Shown: positions 17,465-24,714 of the stretch, piece after piece
Layout of the letters: every line of letters starts with the position of its first letter
Numbering within the stretch: the stretch's first letter is position 1
DNA from: an uncultured bacterium
GTDB taxonomy: Bacteria > Bacteroidota > Bacteroidia > Bacteroidales > Bacteroidaceae
DNA length: 64,000 nt
NCBI GenBank assembly: GCA_945829425.1
Contig: CALZUQ010000002.1
Location: 1 to 64,000 of the forward strand
Direction of reading: 5' to 3'
The notes under the pieces: model-generated
Database searches by the model: none
What the model saw: only the letters and a program-made list of their open reading frames with translations
Told to the model about the DNA's origin: nothing
Translations under genes and position numbers: made by a program

Positions 17465-18444
17465 TCGCTTAGCATTTTTCTTGCGCTGTCAATTATTTCC
17501 GTCAGTTCTTCTGTCGTTTCCGCCCTCAGCATGGCAATCCTTGTCTGACGGAAGTCAGGAATGCCTTTGAACACCGGTGTTGCGGCGAGGTGTCGTCGTG
17601 TATGTAGTATTCCGCGCCTCTCGTCTATTCTCTCAACGTTTATGCGCAGCTGTTCCAGCAGAATGTCTATCTTCTCGTCCGTCGTCAGCGGTGTTGCCTC
17701 GCCTCCTTTTTCGATGAAGTCACGTATCTCGCGGAATATCCACGGCCTTCCGAATGTTGCCCGTCCTATCATCACCGCGTCCACCCCATACCGTTCGAAA
17801 GCCTCCTTCGCTTCCTCCGGCGATGTTATGTCTCCGTTTCCTATTACCGGTATTTTTATCCTTGTGTTTCTCTTCACCTCGGCGATAGGGTTCCAGTCAG
17901 CCGTTCCGGTGTACATCTGCGACCTTGTCCTTCCGTGTATGGTGAGAGCCTTTATGCCGCAGTCCTGTAGCTGTTCTGCCAGTGTCCCGATTATTATGTT
18001 CGAGCTGTCCCATCCCAATCGCGTCTTCACCGTCACGGGCAGGTTCACCGCGTCCACCACTCGGCGTGTTATGTCGAGCATGAGAGGAATGTTCTGCAGC
18101 ATTCCTGCTCCCGCCCCTTTTCCTGCCACTTTCTTCACGGGGCATCCGAAGTTCAGGTCTATGATGTCCGGCTTTGCCTCTTCCACTCTCTTCGCCGCTT
18201 CCACCATGGCGTCGGCGTCCCTTCCGTAAATCTGTATTCCTACGGGTCGTTCCTCTTCAGATATCGTCAGTTTGCTCACCGTAGTCTTCACGTCGCGTAT
18301 GAGAGCCTCTGCGCTGACAAACTCCGTATATACCATTGCCGCCCCATATCGTTTGCACAGCATACGGAAGCCGATGTCTGTCACGTCCTCCATTGGTGCG
18401 AGGAAGAGCGGTTTTTCGCCGAAGGTTATGTTGCCAATATTCAT
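17461..18444 (-). CDS. dusB: tRNA-dihydrouridine synthase (DusB-like)
   Basis: 327 residues, normal length for the family. An FMN-dependent TIM barrel reduces uridine to dihydrouridine in the tRNA D-loop. Visible motifs: LAPMEDVTDIGFR at the N-terminus, DLNFGCPVKKVAGKGAGAGM with the catalytic Cys, TVKTRLGWD, TIHGRTRSQMYTGTADW, VIGNGDI and VMIGRATFGRPWIF. It lies 44 bp downstream of serB and overlaps the regulator start by four bases, so the three are probably one operon. Confidence 0.95.
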   Translation of the reverse strand: MNIGNITFGEKPLFLAPMEDVTDIGFRMLCKRYGAAMVYTEFVSAEALIRDVKTTVSKLTISEEERPVGIQIYGRDADAMVEAAKRVEEAKPDIIDLNFGCPVKKVAGKGAGAGMLQNIPLMLDITRRVVDAVNLPVTVKTRLGWDSSNIIIGTLAEQLQDCGIKALTIHGRTRSQMYTGTADWNPIAEVKRNTRIKIPVIGNGDITSPEEAKEAFERYGVDAVMIGRATFGRPWIFREIRDFIEKGGEATPLTTDEKIDILLEQLRINVERIDERRGILHTRRHLAATPVFKGIPDFRQTRIAMLRAETTEELTEIIDSARKMLSE

Positions 18445-18488
18445 TACGTCATTTTTTGTTTTGGCTGAAGGTAGGTATTTCTTCCCTC

Positions 18489-19715
18489 CTACATGTTAAG
18501 ATAACTGTCCTTGAATCCGAGGAAATACAACACGCCGTCGAGTCCTATGGTGTTTATTGCCTGCTTGGCGTTTGCCACGACACGCGGCTTGGCGTGGAAT
18601 GCTATTCCCAGTCCTGCTTCTGAAATCATCGGTAGGTCGTTTGCTCCGTCGCCCACGGCTATTGTCTGTGCGAGGTCCACCTTTTCCACCTGTGCTATTA
18701 GTTTGAGCAGTTCCGCCTTTCTGTTTCCGTCGACGATGACCCCTTTATACTGTCCTGTCAGTTTTCCGTCGTCGTCGATCTCCAGTTCGTTGGCATATAC
18801 GTAATCGATATTGTATTTCTGCTGCAGGAATTTCCCGAAATACGTAAATCCGCCGCTCAGTATTGCAATCTTGTAGCCACACTGCTTCAATACCGTCATA
18901 AGCCTGTCCACGCCCTCTGTTATGGGCATCTTCTCCGCTATGTCCTTCATGACGCTTGCGTCGAGTCCTTTCAGCAGTGCTACCCTCTGTCTGAAGCTCT
19001 CCGAGAAGTCTATCTCCCCTCTCATTGCGCTCTCTGTTATCGCTCTCACCTGTTGCCCTACGCCAGCCCTTTCTGCCAGTTCGTCAATACACTCTGTCTG
19101 TATCAGTGTCGAGTCCATGTCGAAGCATATCAGGCGTCTCATTCTGCGGAACATGTCGTCGCGTTGTATTGAGAAGTCGAACGACATCTCTGAGGAGAGA
19201 AGCATAAGCTGCGACTGCATCTCGGCGAGGCTGTTCGGCGTTCCTCTCATAGAGAACTCTATACATGCCTGGCTGTTTCTCTCCGGATGTTTCAGCGAGC
19301 GTCGTCCTGTCAGACGTTTTATGGAGTCGATGTTCAGTCCCTGGTCGCGTATTGCCTTTGCCGCCACAGAGATCTGCTTTGCCGACAGCTGCCGTCCAAT
19401 AATGGTGAGAATGTACCTGTTCTTTCCCTGCTGGCACACCCACTCCTCGTACTCCTCGTCAGAGATGGGTTTGAAGTCGATGTTTATGTTCAGTTCTGTA
19501 GCTTTGAAAAGCAGTTCTTTCATGACCTGCCCCGACAGTCTCTCCTTTATTCGGAAGAGAATGCCGAGCGACAGCGTGCTGTGGATGTCTGCCTGTCCTA
19601 TGTCGAGTATCTGTGCGTCATGGCGTGCCAGTATCTCCGTTACCGAAGCTGTCACTCCGGGTCTGTCCTGTCCTGCTATGCCTACAAGTATCTGCTCTTG
19701 TCTCTCGTTTTCCAT
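18489..19715 (-). CDS. serB: Phosphoserine phosphatase with N-terminal ACT domains
   Basis: 408 residues. Two ACT-like domains occupy about 1-175 (VGIAGQDRPGVTASVTEILAR and RYILTIIGRQLSAKQISVAAKAI). The HAD domain has motif I DMDSTLIQTECIDELAE, motif II in ILSGGFTYF, and motif III/IV Lys and acidic residues in AVGDGANDLPMISEAGLGIAFHAKP. It hydrolyses L-phosphoserine, the last step of serine synthesis; the ACT domains suggest amino-acid feedback. Upstream gap 102 bp to glsB. Confidence 0.95.
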   Translation of the reverse strand: MENERQEQILVGIAGQDRPGVTASVTEILARHDAQILDIGQADIHSTLSLGILFRIKERLSGQVMKELLFKATELNINIDFKPISDEEYEEWVCQQGKNRYILTIIGRQLSAKQISVAAKAIRDQGLNIDSIKRLTGRRSLKHPERNSQACIEFSMRGTPNSLAEMQSQLMLLSSEMSFDFSIQRDDMFRRMRRLICFDMDSTLIQTECIDELAERAGVGQQVRAITESAMRGEIDFSESFRQRVALLKGLDASVMKDIAEKMPITEGVDRLMTVLKQCGYKIAILSGGFTYFGKFLQQKYNIDYVYANELEIDDDGKLTGQYKGVIVDGNRKAELLKLIAQVEKVDLAQTIAVGDGANDLPMISEAGLGIAFHAKPRVVANAKQAINTIGLDGVLYFLGFKDSYLNM

Positions 19716-19817
19716 ATTTCCCTTTCTGTCCGTCCTTTCGTCCTTCGATGTCTTCCGTATGCCGTTTGTTCTCAGGACCTTCCGTTCTGTATTCCCTTTG
19801 TTTTCAGAACCACTCTC

Positions 19818-20876
19818 CTACACCTCTTTGAAGTCCTCGTCGCCGTCGGTTTTGTCGTTTCCCTTTTCCTCCGCCTTTCTTTCGCCCTGTTCCTTTCCGT
19901 ATATTACCTTGTTTGCTCCCGATGTTATCGTCCTGCATTCCGGGTGTTCCTTTATGAAGGAGTCAATATGCCTCATTCTCTTCTGCTCGAAGATTTCATC
20001 TACTGCAATGAGTATTCCCGTCTCCTCCACGTCTCCGAAGCCGTAGTTTATGGCTGTCCCGAACAGCCTCATTGTCGGCGAGAGGTTCATATACGCGTTT
20101 ACGAGCGGCGGAATGTTGAAGCCGAGGGATCGTATCTCATGGTTCAGAATGCGGTAATTGTCTTTGAATGTCTCTCCGTCGAACAGTCCTTCGAACTCCT
20201 CGTCGGGCGTTTCAATCTTCAGTGGTTTGATAGGTATTATGAGATGGTCTTTGTCGTCGAAATATTTTTTCAGGAAGTAGAGAATGAGGTCTCTTCCCTT
20301 TCGTATATACGAAGGGTACATGGTCATTTTCCCGAAGTAATACTTCAGCTTCGGGTTTATCACCGTCAGTGCTCCCAGCCCGTCCCAGAGGTTGTCTAAT
20401 GCGAAAATGCTCTTCGCCCCCTTTTCCGAGCTTTGGTAGCCGAGTGTAACGAACGAGCGTCCCAGTTCCACCGTCTGGTCCTTATATTCCTCCATGAATT
20501 TCTTTGAGAAGTGGAACATGTGGCTTGTTGCCAGCACCGGCTGTCCGTTGCTGTCGATGTCCCAGTCCTCCCCCTCAAGGTATCTGTATCCTCCTATTAT
20601 CTCCTCCGCCTCGGGGTTCCATACTATGAGTTGCTTGTAGCAGTTCTCGCAGGTGTCAAACTCGTCGATGTCCAATGCTTTCCCTGTTCCGCCGCCAGCC
20701 TCTCTGAACGCCTCCTCCCTGAGGCGTCCTATTTCACGCATGGTGTTTGGAGCGTTATGCGCAGTGATGACAAAAATCATGTTGTTGCTTTTGTTTGTGC
20801 TGCGGAGCTGCTTGTCGGGTGTCAGCTCCTCCATGATGAGTTTTTTGTCGACGGGGGGTATGATAGGTTCTTCCAT
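19818..20876 (-). CDS. glsB: GNAT-like N-acyltransferase, probable glycine-lipid synthase GlsB
   Basis: 352 residues. The fold is that of the OlsB/hemolysin-like acyl-ACP N-acyltransferases, with the blocks FVITAHNAPNTMREIGRLREEAFREAGG, YLEGEDWD, ELGRSFV, LDNLWDGLGA and YFGKMTMYP. In Bacteroides this family (GlsB) transfers an acyl group to glycine, and GlsA then adds the second acyl chain to give glycine lipids. Here the GlsA-like gene lies directly upstream in the same direction. The acidic, Lys-rich C-terminal tail (about 30 residues) looks disordered. Substrate is inferred from family and neighbour. Confidence 0.8.
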   Translation of the reverse strand: MEEPIIPPVDKKLIMEELTPDKQLRSTNKSNNMIFVITAHNAPNTMREIGRLREEAFREAGGGTGKALDIDEFDTCENCYKQLIVWNPEAEEIIGGYRYLEGEDWDIDSNGQPVLATSHMFHFSKKFMEEYKDQTVELGRSFVTLGYQSSEKGAKSIFALDNLWDGLGALTVINPKLKYYFGKMTMYPSYIRKGRDLILYFLKKYFDDKDHLIIPIKPLKIETPDEEFEGLFDGETFKDNYRILNHEIRSLGFNIPPLVNAYMNLSPTMRLFGTAINYGFGDVEETGILIAVDEIFEQKRMRHIDSFIKEHPECRTITSGANKVIYGKEQGERKAEEKGNDKTDGDEDFKEV

Positions 20877-20950
20877 GAGTAGTTTTTCTTCGGTATGTAT
20901 TGTTTTTTCGTTGTTGTCTTCTTTAACTCTATTTAGGCGGAGAATGTCAA

Positions 20951-20973
20951 GGTGGGAAAATTTAAGCCCTACC
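20951..20973. repeat. 23-bp GGTGGG-N11-CCTACC hairpin motif, diverged
   Basis: GGTGGG...CCCTACC with 11 central bases has the same length and ends as the MITE left-end motif and the solo copies near mraY and ftsZ. It overlaps the stop codon of the GlsA-like gene and lies before glsB. Confidence 0.4.
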
Positions 20974-21788
20974 TATAGCGAATAAACCTTTTCCTTTACG
21001 TATTGCGCCCATTGCGTTGCGTTTCGAGTCTTGTCGAATGTCTGCCATGGTATAGGTTTTCCTATCGTCACGCGGAAGGTTTTGTTTCTGTTCTTGTACA
21101 TCTCGTCAACGAGGAAGAGCATGGCAATGTTCACCTTGAGGTTCAGCTTCTTGCAGATGTTTGCAATGCGGTAGAACTTGTCGGAGTTCTGTCCGCTGAA
21201 GTGTATGGGAATGACGTCCCTCTTTGTCTCCACGGACTTTGTCACGAATGTCTTTGTCCATTTCAGGTCTCTGATTACTCCGTCCTGCTTCCTGGAGCAC
21301 AGTCCTGCGGGGAAGAGCAGCATGTGGTTGTCAGAGGCGAAGCCCTCCTCGACCATTTGCGGGAACGCCCTTCCCTGCCTTCCTGTTTTGTTTATGGGAA
21401 TGCAGAGCGGAGCCAGTCCCGGCAGGAACATCAGCAGGTCGTTGACAAGGTATTTGAACTTTCCGTTGTAGTGACGGCCTATTATGGCGCCCAGCGCCAC
21501 TCCGTCAGCACCTCCGAGCGGGTGGTTCGAAACGAAGGTGTACAGCCGTCCGTCGTCAGGCTCCGGCAGGTTTTCGCGCCCCTCGATTTCAAGGTTCATG
21601 CCGAGGTATCTTACGCAGCTCTCCAGCCATGCCACTCCGCTTTCGCCGCGTGAGTCCCACAGGAACTCGTTCACCTCGTCTTCGTGTATCGTTTTCTTCA
21701 GCCATGAGATGAGAAATCCCGGCACGTATGCCGCCTTATTCCCCATTTTGCTCTTCAATATGCCTTCTATGTCTATTGTCTTTTCCAT
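20973..21788 (-). CDS. glsA: 1-acyl-glycerol-3-phosphate acyltransferase-like protein, probable GlsA
   Basis: About 271 residues from ATG 21788; an upstream in-frame ATG at 21809 lies inside the predicted -7 promoter element and is rejected. The PlsC-type motifs are present: FVSNHPLGGADGV (block I), CIPINKTGRQGRAF (block II) and LLFPAGLCSRKQDGVI (block III). Block I has His and Asp separated by five residues rather than the canonical four. It is expected to O-acylate N-acyl-glycine, or a lysophospholipid if the glycine-lipid call is wrong. The GlsB-like gene follows after 96 bp. Confidence 0.8.
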   Translation of the reverse strand: MEKTIDIEGILKSKMGNKAAYVPGFLISWLKKTIHEDEVNEFLWDSRGESGVAWLESCVRYLGMNLEIEGRENLPEPDDGRLYTFVSNHPLGGADGVALGAIIGRHYNGKFKYLVNDLLMFLPGLAPLCIPINKTGRQGRAFPQMVEEGFASDNHMLLFPAGLCSRKQDGVIRDLKWTKTFVTKSVETKRDVIPIHFSGQNSDKFYRIANICKKLNLKVNIAMLFLVDEMYKNRNKTFRVTIGKPIPWQTFDKTRNATQWAQYVKEKVYSL

Positions 21789-21806
21789 AATCGAAAATAT
21801 CTTTTG

Positions 21807-21840
21807 CAAAATTAACTAAATTATTTCAATGTCTTGCAAA
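21807..21840 (-). promoter_or_regulatory. Promoter of the glsA-glsB transcript
   Basis: On the minus strand TTTG (21840-21837), 22 bases, then TAATTTTG (21814-21807). The start site would fall close to 21800, leaving a very short leader before ATG 21788. Confidence 0.5.
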
Positions 21841-22030
21841 TTCTTCGAAAAAAGACGAAATTTTTTATTTATTTCAACGTTCTGAACCCTTTTCGCGCTT
21901 TTTTCTCTCTGTTATGTGTGGAAAAATAACACTCTTTAAGACCATCCCTCCCTGATTCTTCCCGTTTTCCCTCTTTGCCGAAACGGAAAAGACTCTATAA
22001 GCGTGGAGTTTCTTTTCTTACGGCAACAAT

Positions 22031-22099
22031 TCTTCGTTCAAAGCCTTTGAATGTCCGTTCAAAGCCTTTGAATGTCCGTTCAAAACTTTGGAACGAAGA
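22031..22099. repeat. 21-bp tandem repeats, each containing a palindrome
   Basis: CGTTCAAAGCCTTTGAATGTC occurs twice in perfect tandem (22035-22055 and 22056-22076) and a third degenerate unit follows. Each unit contains TTCAAAG-C-CTTTGAA. The array is bounded by TCTTCGTTC at the left and GAACGAAGA at the right, which are complementary. It lies in the 488-bp divergent gap between glsA and mraZ; 21815-22030 shows nothing else I can name. Confidence 0.65.
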
Positions 22100-22223
22100 T
22101 TTCATCGGCATAAAAAGAAAAACATATCGGCATGTGAGAAAAAACCTGAAGGCTTGAAAACCGATGTTCTTAGGCATCAGAAGATGTTAACAACGTTTAA
22201 ATAATCTTTTGCGGGCAAAAAAG

Positions 22224-22267
22224 TGGGGAAAAGTGGTGGGAAGTGGGTAAAAAAATTCGTAACTTTG
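22224..22267 (+). promoter_or_regulatory. MraZ operator and -7 promoter of the dcw cluster
   Basis: Three TGGGN-like boxes have an exact 10-bp period: TGGGG (22224), TGGTG (22234) and TGGGT (22244). This matches the known MraZ site of TGGGN repeats separated by five bases. The -7 element TAACTTTG lies at 22260-22267, 11 bp after the last box, so the bound protein would cover the -33 region. mraZ starts at 22298. Confidence 0.75.
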
Positions 22268-22297
22268 CCACAAAATCCATTTTATTAAGGTAAGCGT

Positions 22298-22750
22298 ATG
22301 CGATTTATAGGTAATATAGAAGCAAAAGTCGACCTCAAAGGCCGCGTTTTCCTGCCCTCTGTCTTCCGCAAGGAGATGCAGGGCGCAGGCGTGGAGACGT
22401 TGGTGATGAGGAAGGACGCATTCCAGGAATGCCTCGTGCTGTACCCCGAGCAGGTATGGAACGAGCTGATGCTCTCTATGCGTATGAAGCTGCAACGCTG
22501 GAACCCCGTGGAGCAGAACGTCTACCGGCAGTTTGTTGCCGAGGCAGAGCTGGTGACACTCGACGGCAACGGACGTTTCCTGCTGAGCAAACGCCTGAAA
22601 GAGTTTGCTGCCATAGAAAGCAGCGTGACGTTCATAGGAATGGGCGACACGATAGAAATCTGGGCGACAGAGACTGCCGAGAAGCCGTTTATGGAGCAGG
22701 AAGCATTCGGAAAGGCTCTCGCACAACTCTTCTCGGATAGCGGACAGTAA
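22298..22750 (+). CDS. mraZ: MraZ transcriptional regulator
   Basis: 150 residues, standard length. Two SpoVT/AbrB-like MraZ domains: NIEAKVDLKGRVFLPSVFRKEM and AEAELVTLDGNGRFLLSKRLKEFA. A DNA-binding ring protein that represses its own operon in enterobacteria. It is the first gene of the dcw cluster, directly behind the TGGGN repeats, so autoregulation is likely. rsmH follows after 48 bp. Confidence 0.96.
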   Translation: MRFIGNIEAKVDLKGRVFLPSVFRKEMQGAGVETLVMRKDAFQECLVLYPEQVWNELMLSMRMKLQRWNPVEQNVYRQFVAEAELVTLDGNGRFLLSKRLKEFAAIESSVTFIGMGDTIEIWATETAEKPFMEQEAFGKALAQLFSDSGQ

Positions 22751-22798
22751 AACGCGGAGAGACACACCGCAGAAAGAACATTTGGAGAATACAACACT

Positions 22799-23749
22799 AT
22801 GACAGAGAGAATGAATTACCACATACCCGTATTGCTGAAGGACAGCGTGGAGGCTTTGGTGACAAAGCCCGGAGGAGTGTATGTCGACACAACCTTCGGA
22901 GGAGGAAGCCACTCGCGTGAGATAGTGTCGAGGCTCGACAGCCACGGCAGACTCTTCTCCTTCGACCAGGACGCCGACGCTGAGGCTAATGCCACCTATG
23001 TGCGCCCCGACGGCGTGTGTCTCGCTACCGACAGCCGGTGGACGTTCATTCGCTCTAACTTCAGGTATATAAAGAACTGGATGCGCTACCACGGCGTGGA
23101 CGGCGTGGACGGCATACTCGCCGACCTCGGAGTGTCCAGCCACCACTTCGACGACGAGAGCCGCGGCTTCTCCTTCCGCTTCGACGGACCGCTCGACATG
23201 CGCATGAACAAACGGGGAGGAATGACGGCGGCGGACATAGTGAACGAATACGACGAGGAGCACATAGCAGACATTCTCTATCTCTACGGAGAGCTGAAAC
23301 AGTCGCGGAAAATAGCACGCGACATAGTGCGGGCGAGGAATGCCGCACCCATAACGACGACTTACGGACTCCTCGCCGCCGTGGAAGCCAGCTTCCCGAA
23401 AGAGAGGGAGAAGAAAGACATCACGCGATTGTTTCAGGCTCTGCGCATAGAGGTAAACCACGAAATGGACGCCCTGCGTGAGATGCTCCTCTCTGCCGGA
23501 GAGCTTCTGAAGCCTTCGGGACGCCTCGTCGTCATAACATACCACTCGCTTGAGGACCGTATGGTGAAGAACATCATGAAAACGGGAAACATTGAGGGGA
23601 AACAACGGCAGGACTTCTACGGCAAGGTGCTCACGCCATATACGCTGACGGTAAACAAGCCTATCGTGCCGTCGAGAGAAGAGCAGAACGAAAACCCGAG
23701 AAGCAGAAGCGCGAAACTGCGTATTGCGGAAAGGAAAGAGAAGGAATGA
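22799..23749 (+). CDS. rsmH: 16S rRNA (cytosine(1402)-N(4))-methyltransferase RsmH
   Basis: 316 residues. SAM-binding motif YVDTTFGGGSHSREI near the N-terminus, catalytic-region blocks GILADLGVSSHHFDD, RGFSFRFDGPLDMRMN, LFQALRIEVNHEMDAL and VITYHSLEDRMVK. It methylates C1402 of 16S rRNA. Conserved second gene of the dcw cluster; the ftsL-like gene follows after 73 bp. Confidence 0.97.
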   Translation: MTERMNYHIPVLLKDSVEALVTKPGGVYVDTTFGGGSHSREIVSRLDSHGRLFSFDQDADAEANATYVRPDGVCLATDSRWTFIRSNFRYIKNWMRYHGVDGVDGILADLGVSSHHFDDESRGFSFRFDGPLDMRMNKRGGMTAADIVNEYDEEHIADILYLYGELKQSRKIARDIVRARNAAPITTTYGLLAAVEASFPKEREKKDITRLFQALRIEVNHEMDALREMLLSAGELLKPSGRLVVITYHSLEDRMVKNIMKTGNIEGKQRQDFYGKVLTPYTLTVNKPIVPSREEQNENPRSRSAKLRIAERKEKE

Positions 23750-23822
23750 ACCCCGGCAGGTGATGCCCACACTGCCGCAGAAGGTATTCTGAGAAGACAG
23801 CAGCAGTAAAACGGAAGAGACA

Positions 23823-24482
23823 ATGAACAACGACGAACTGATTATAACCAACGAACTGCAGGAGAACAACGGCGGAGGACATGGAGCGAAAGACAGCTCG
23901 CCACAGCTGACATACGCCGTGGAAGACGACACGCAGAAAGACACCGCGAGAGAAGCGCAAGAGGGAGAGAAACCTGCAAGGAAAAACAGCCGAGGGAGGA
24001 AGGCAGAAACGACAGAAGAGCCTGACACTACAGAAAACCTGAACGACGAGGCTGAAAACCGTGACAGCGCGACGACACGGAACGCTGAGGAAGAGCAGGA
24101 CCAGTCATTCAGGGAGGCATTGCGCGAACAGATACACGAAGAGGAGATGCCACTGACGCAGAAGCTCTCGGTGATAAAGATTCTCGGTGGCGACTTCTTC
24201 ACCTCACAGATCCTACGCCGTCAGATATGGCTTATGATCCTCATCTTCGTCTTCGTCATAATGTATGTCTCAAACCGTTACAGCTGTCAGAAAAGCATGC
24301 TTGAGATAGACAAGCTGCAGACGGAACTGCAGGACGCAAAATATAAGGCGCTCTCAACATCGAGCAGTCTGACAGAACGCTCAAGGCAGAGCCGCGTGCT
24401 CGACATGCTGAAAGAGAATAAAGACAGCGTCCTACACATAGCCACACAACCGCCATATATTATAAAAGTTCCGGAGGAATGA
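23823..24482 (+). CDS. ftsL: FtsL-like cell division protein
   Basis: 219 residues. About 1-100 is acidic and disordered (repeated E/D, T, N, A), followed by one membrane segment (about 138-154, LMILIFVFVIMYVSN) and a periplasmic heptad-like coiled coil (SMLEIDKLQTELQDAKYKAL). Ends PPYIIKVPEE. It has the topology and position of FtsL, between rsmH and ftsI; sequence similarity to proteobacterial FtsL is not expected. The long acidic cytoplasmic tail is a feature of the Bacteroidetes version. Confidence 0.8.
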   Translation: MNNDELIITNELQENNGGGHGAKDSSPQLTYAVEDDTQKDTAREAQEGEKPARKNSRGRKAETTEEPDTTENLNDEAENRDSATTRNAEEEQDQSFREALREQIHEEEMPLTQKLSVIKILGGDFFTSQILRRQIWLMILIFVFVIMYVSNRYSCQKSMLEIDKLQTELQDAKYKALSTSSSLTERSRQSRVLDMLKENKDSVLHIATQPPYIIKVPEE

Positions 24483-24592
24483 CACGGCGGCAGAAAGACA
24501 AAGAGCATCACAGCGACAAAGCGAAAGAACGTCTTTACACCTTATTATATTTAGGGGGGACAGAATTATATATATAGGGGGGGCAGACATAA

Positions 24593-24682
24593 AGGTGGGC
24601 AGACGTGTCCTCCGGACCCGCTGACCGGGGGGTGAGCCGCTTCATAGAACCTTCATAAAGGAAGCTGCCGGCAGCCCCACCT
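24593..24682. repeat. 90-bp intergenic element bounded by AGGTGGGC and GCCCCACCT
   Basis: Inverted ends AGGTGGGC (24593-24600) and GCCCCACCT (24674-24682) enclose small hairpins, including GTCCTCCGGAC (24607-24617) and the palindrome GCTGCCGGCAGC. G runs (6 and 7 bases) lie just upstream at about 24554-24583. The block GTCCTCCGGACCC occurs again at 46161-46173, also shortly before a CCCACCT. It lies in the 232-bp gap before ftsI. Confidence 0.4.
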
Positions 24683-24714
24683 CATAGAGACACTACATAA
24701 CACTCCAAGGAACA

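Noticed and set aside
22031..22099. Possible CRISPR array
   Set aside because: Units are contiguous with no unique spacers, and no cas genes are in the window. The same holds for 42138-42201.
22187..24202. 671-codon minus-strand open frame across mraZ, rsmH and ftsL
   Set aside because: It is the antisense shadow of three well-recognised dcw genes, with no domain, no promoter and a low-complexity Cys/Ser/Val-rich translation.
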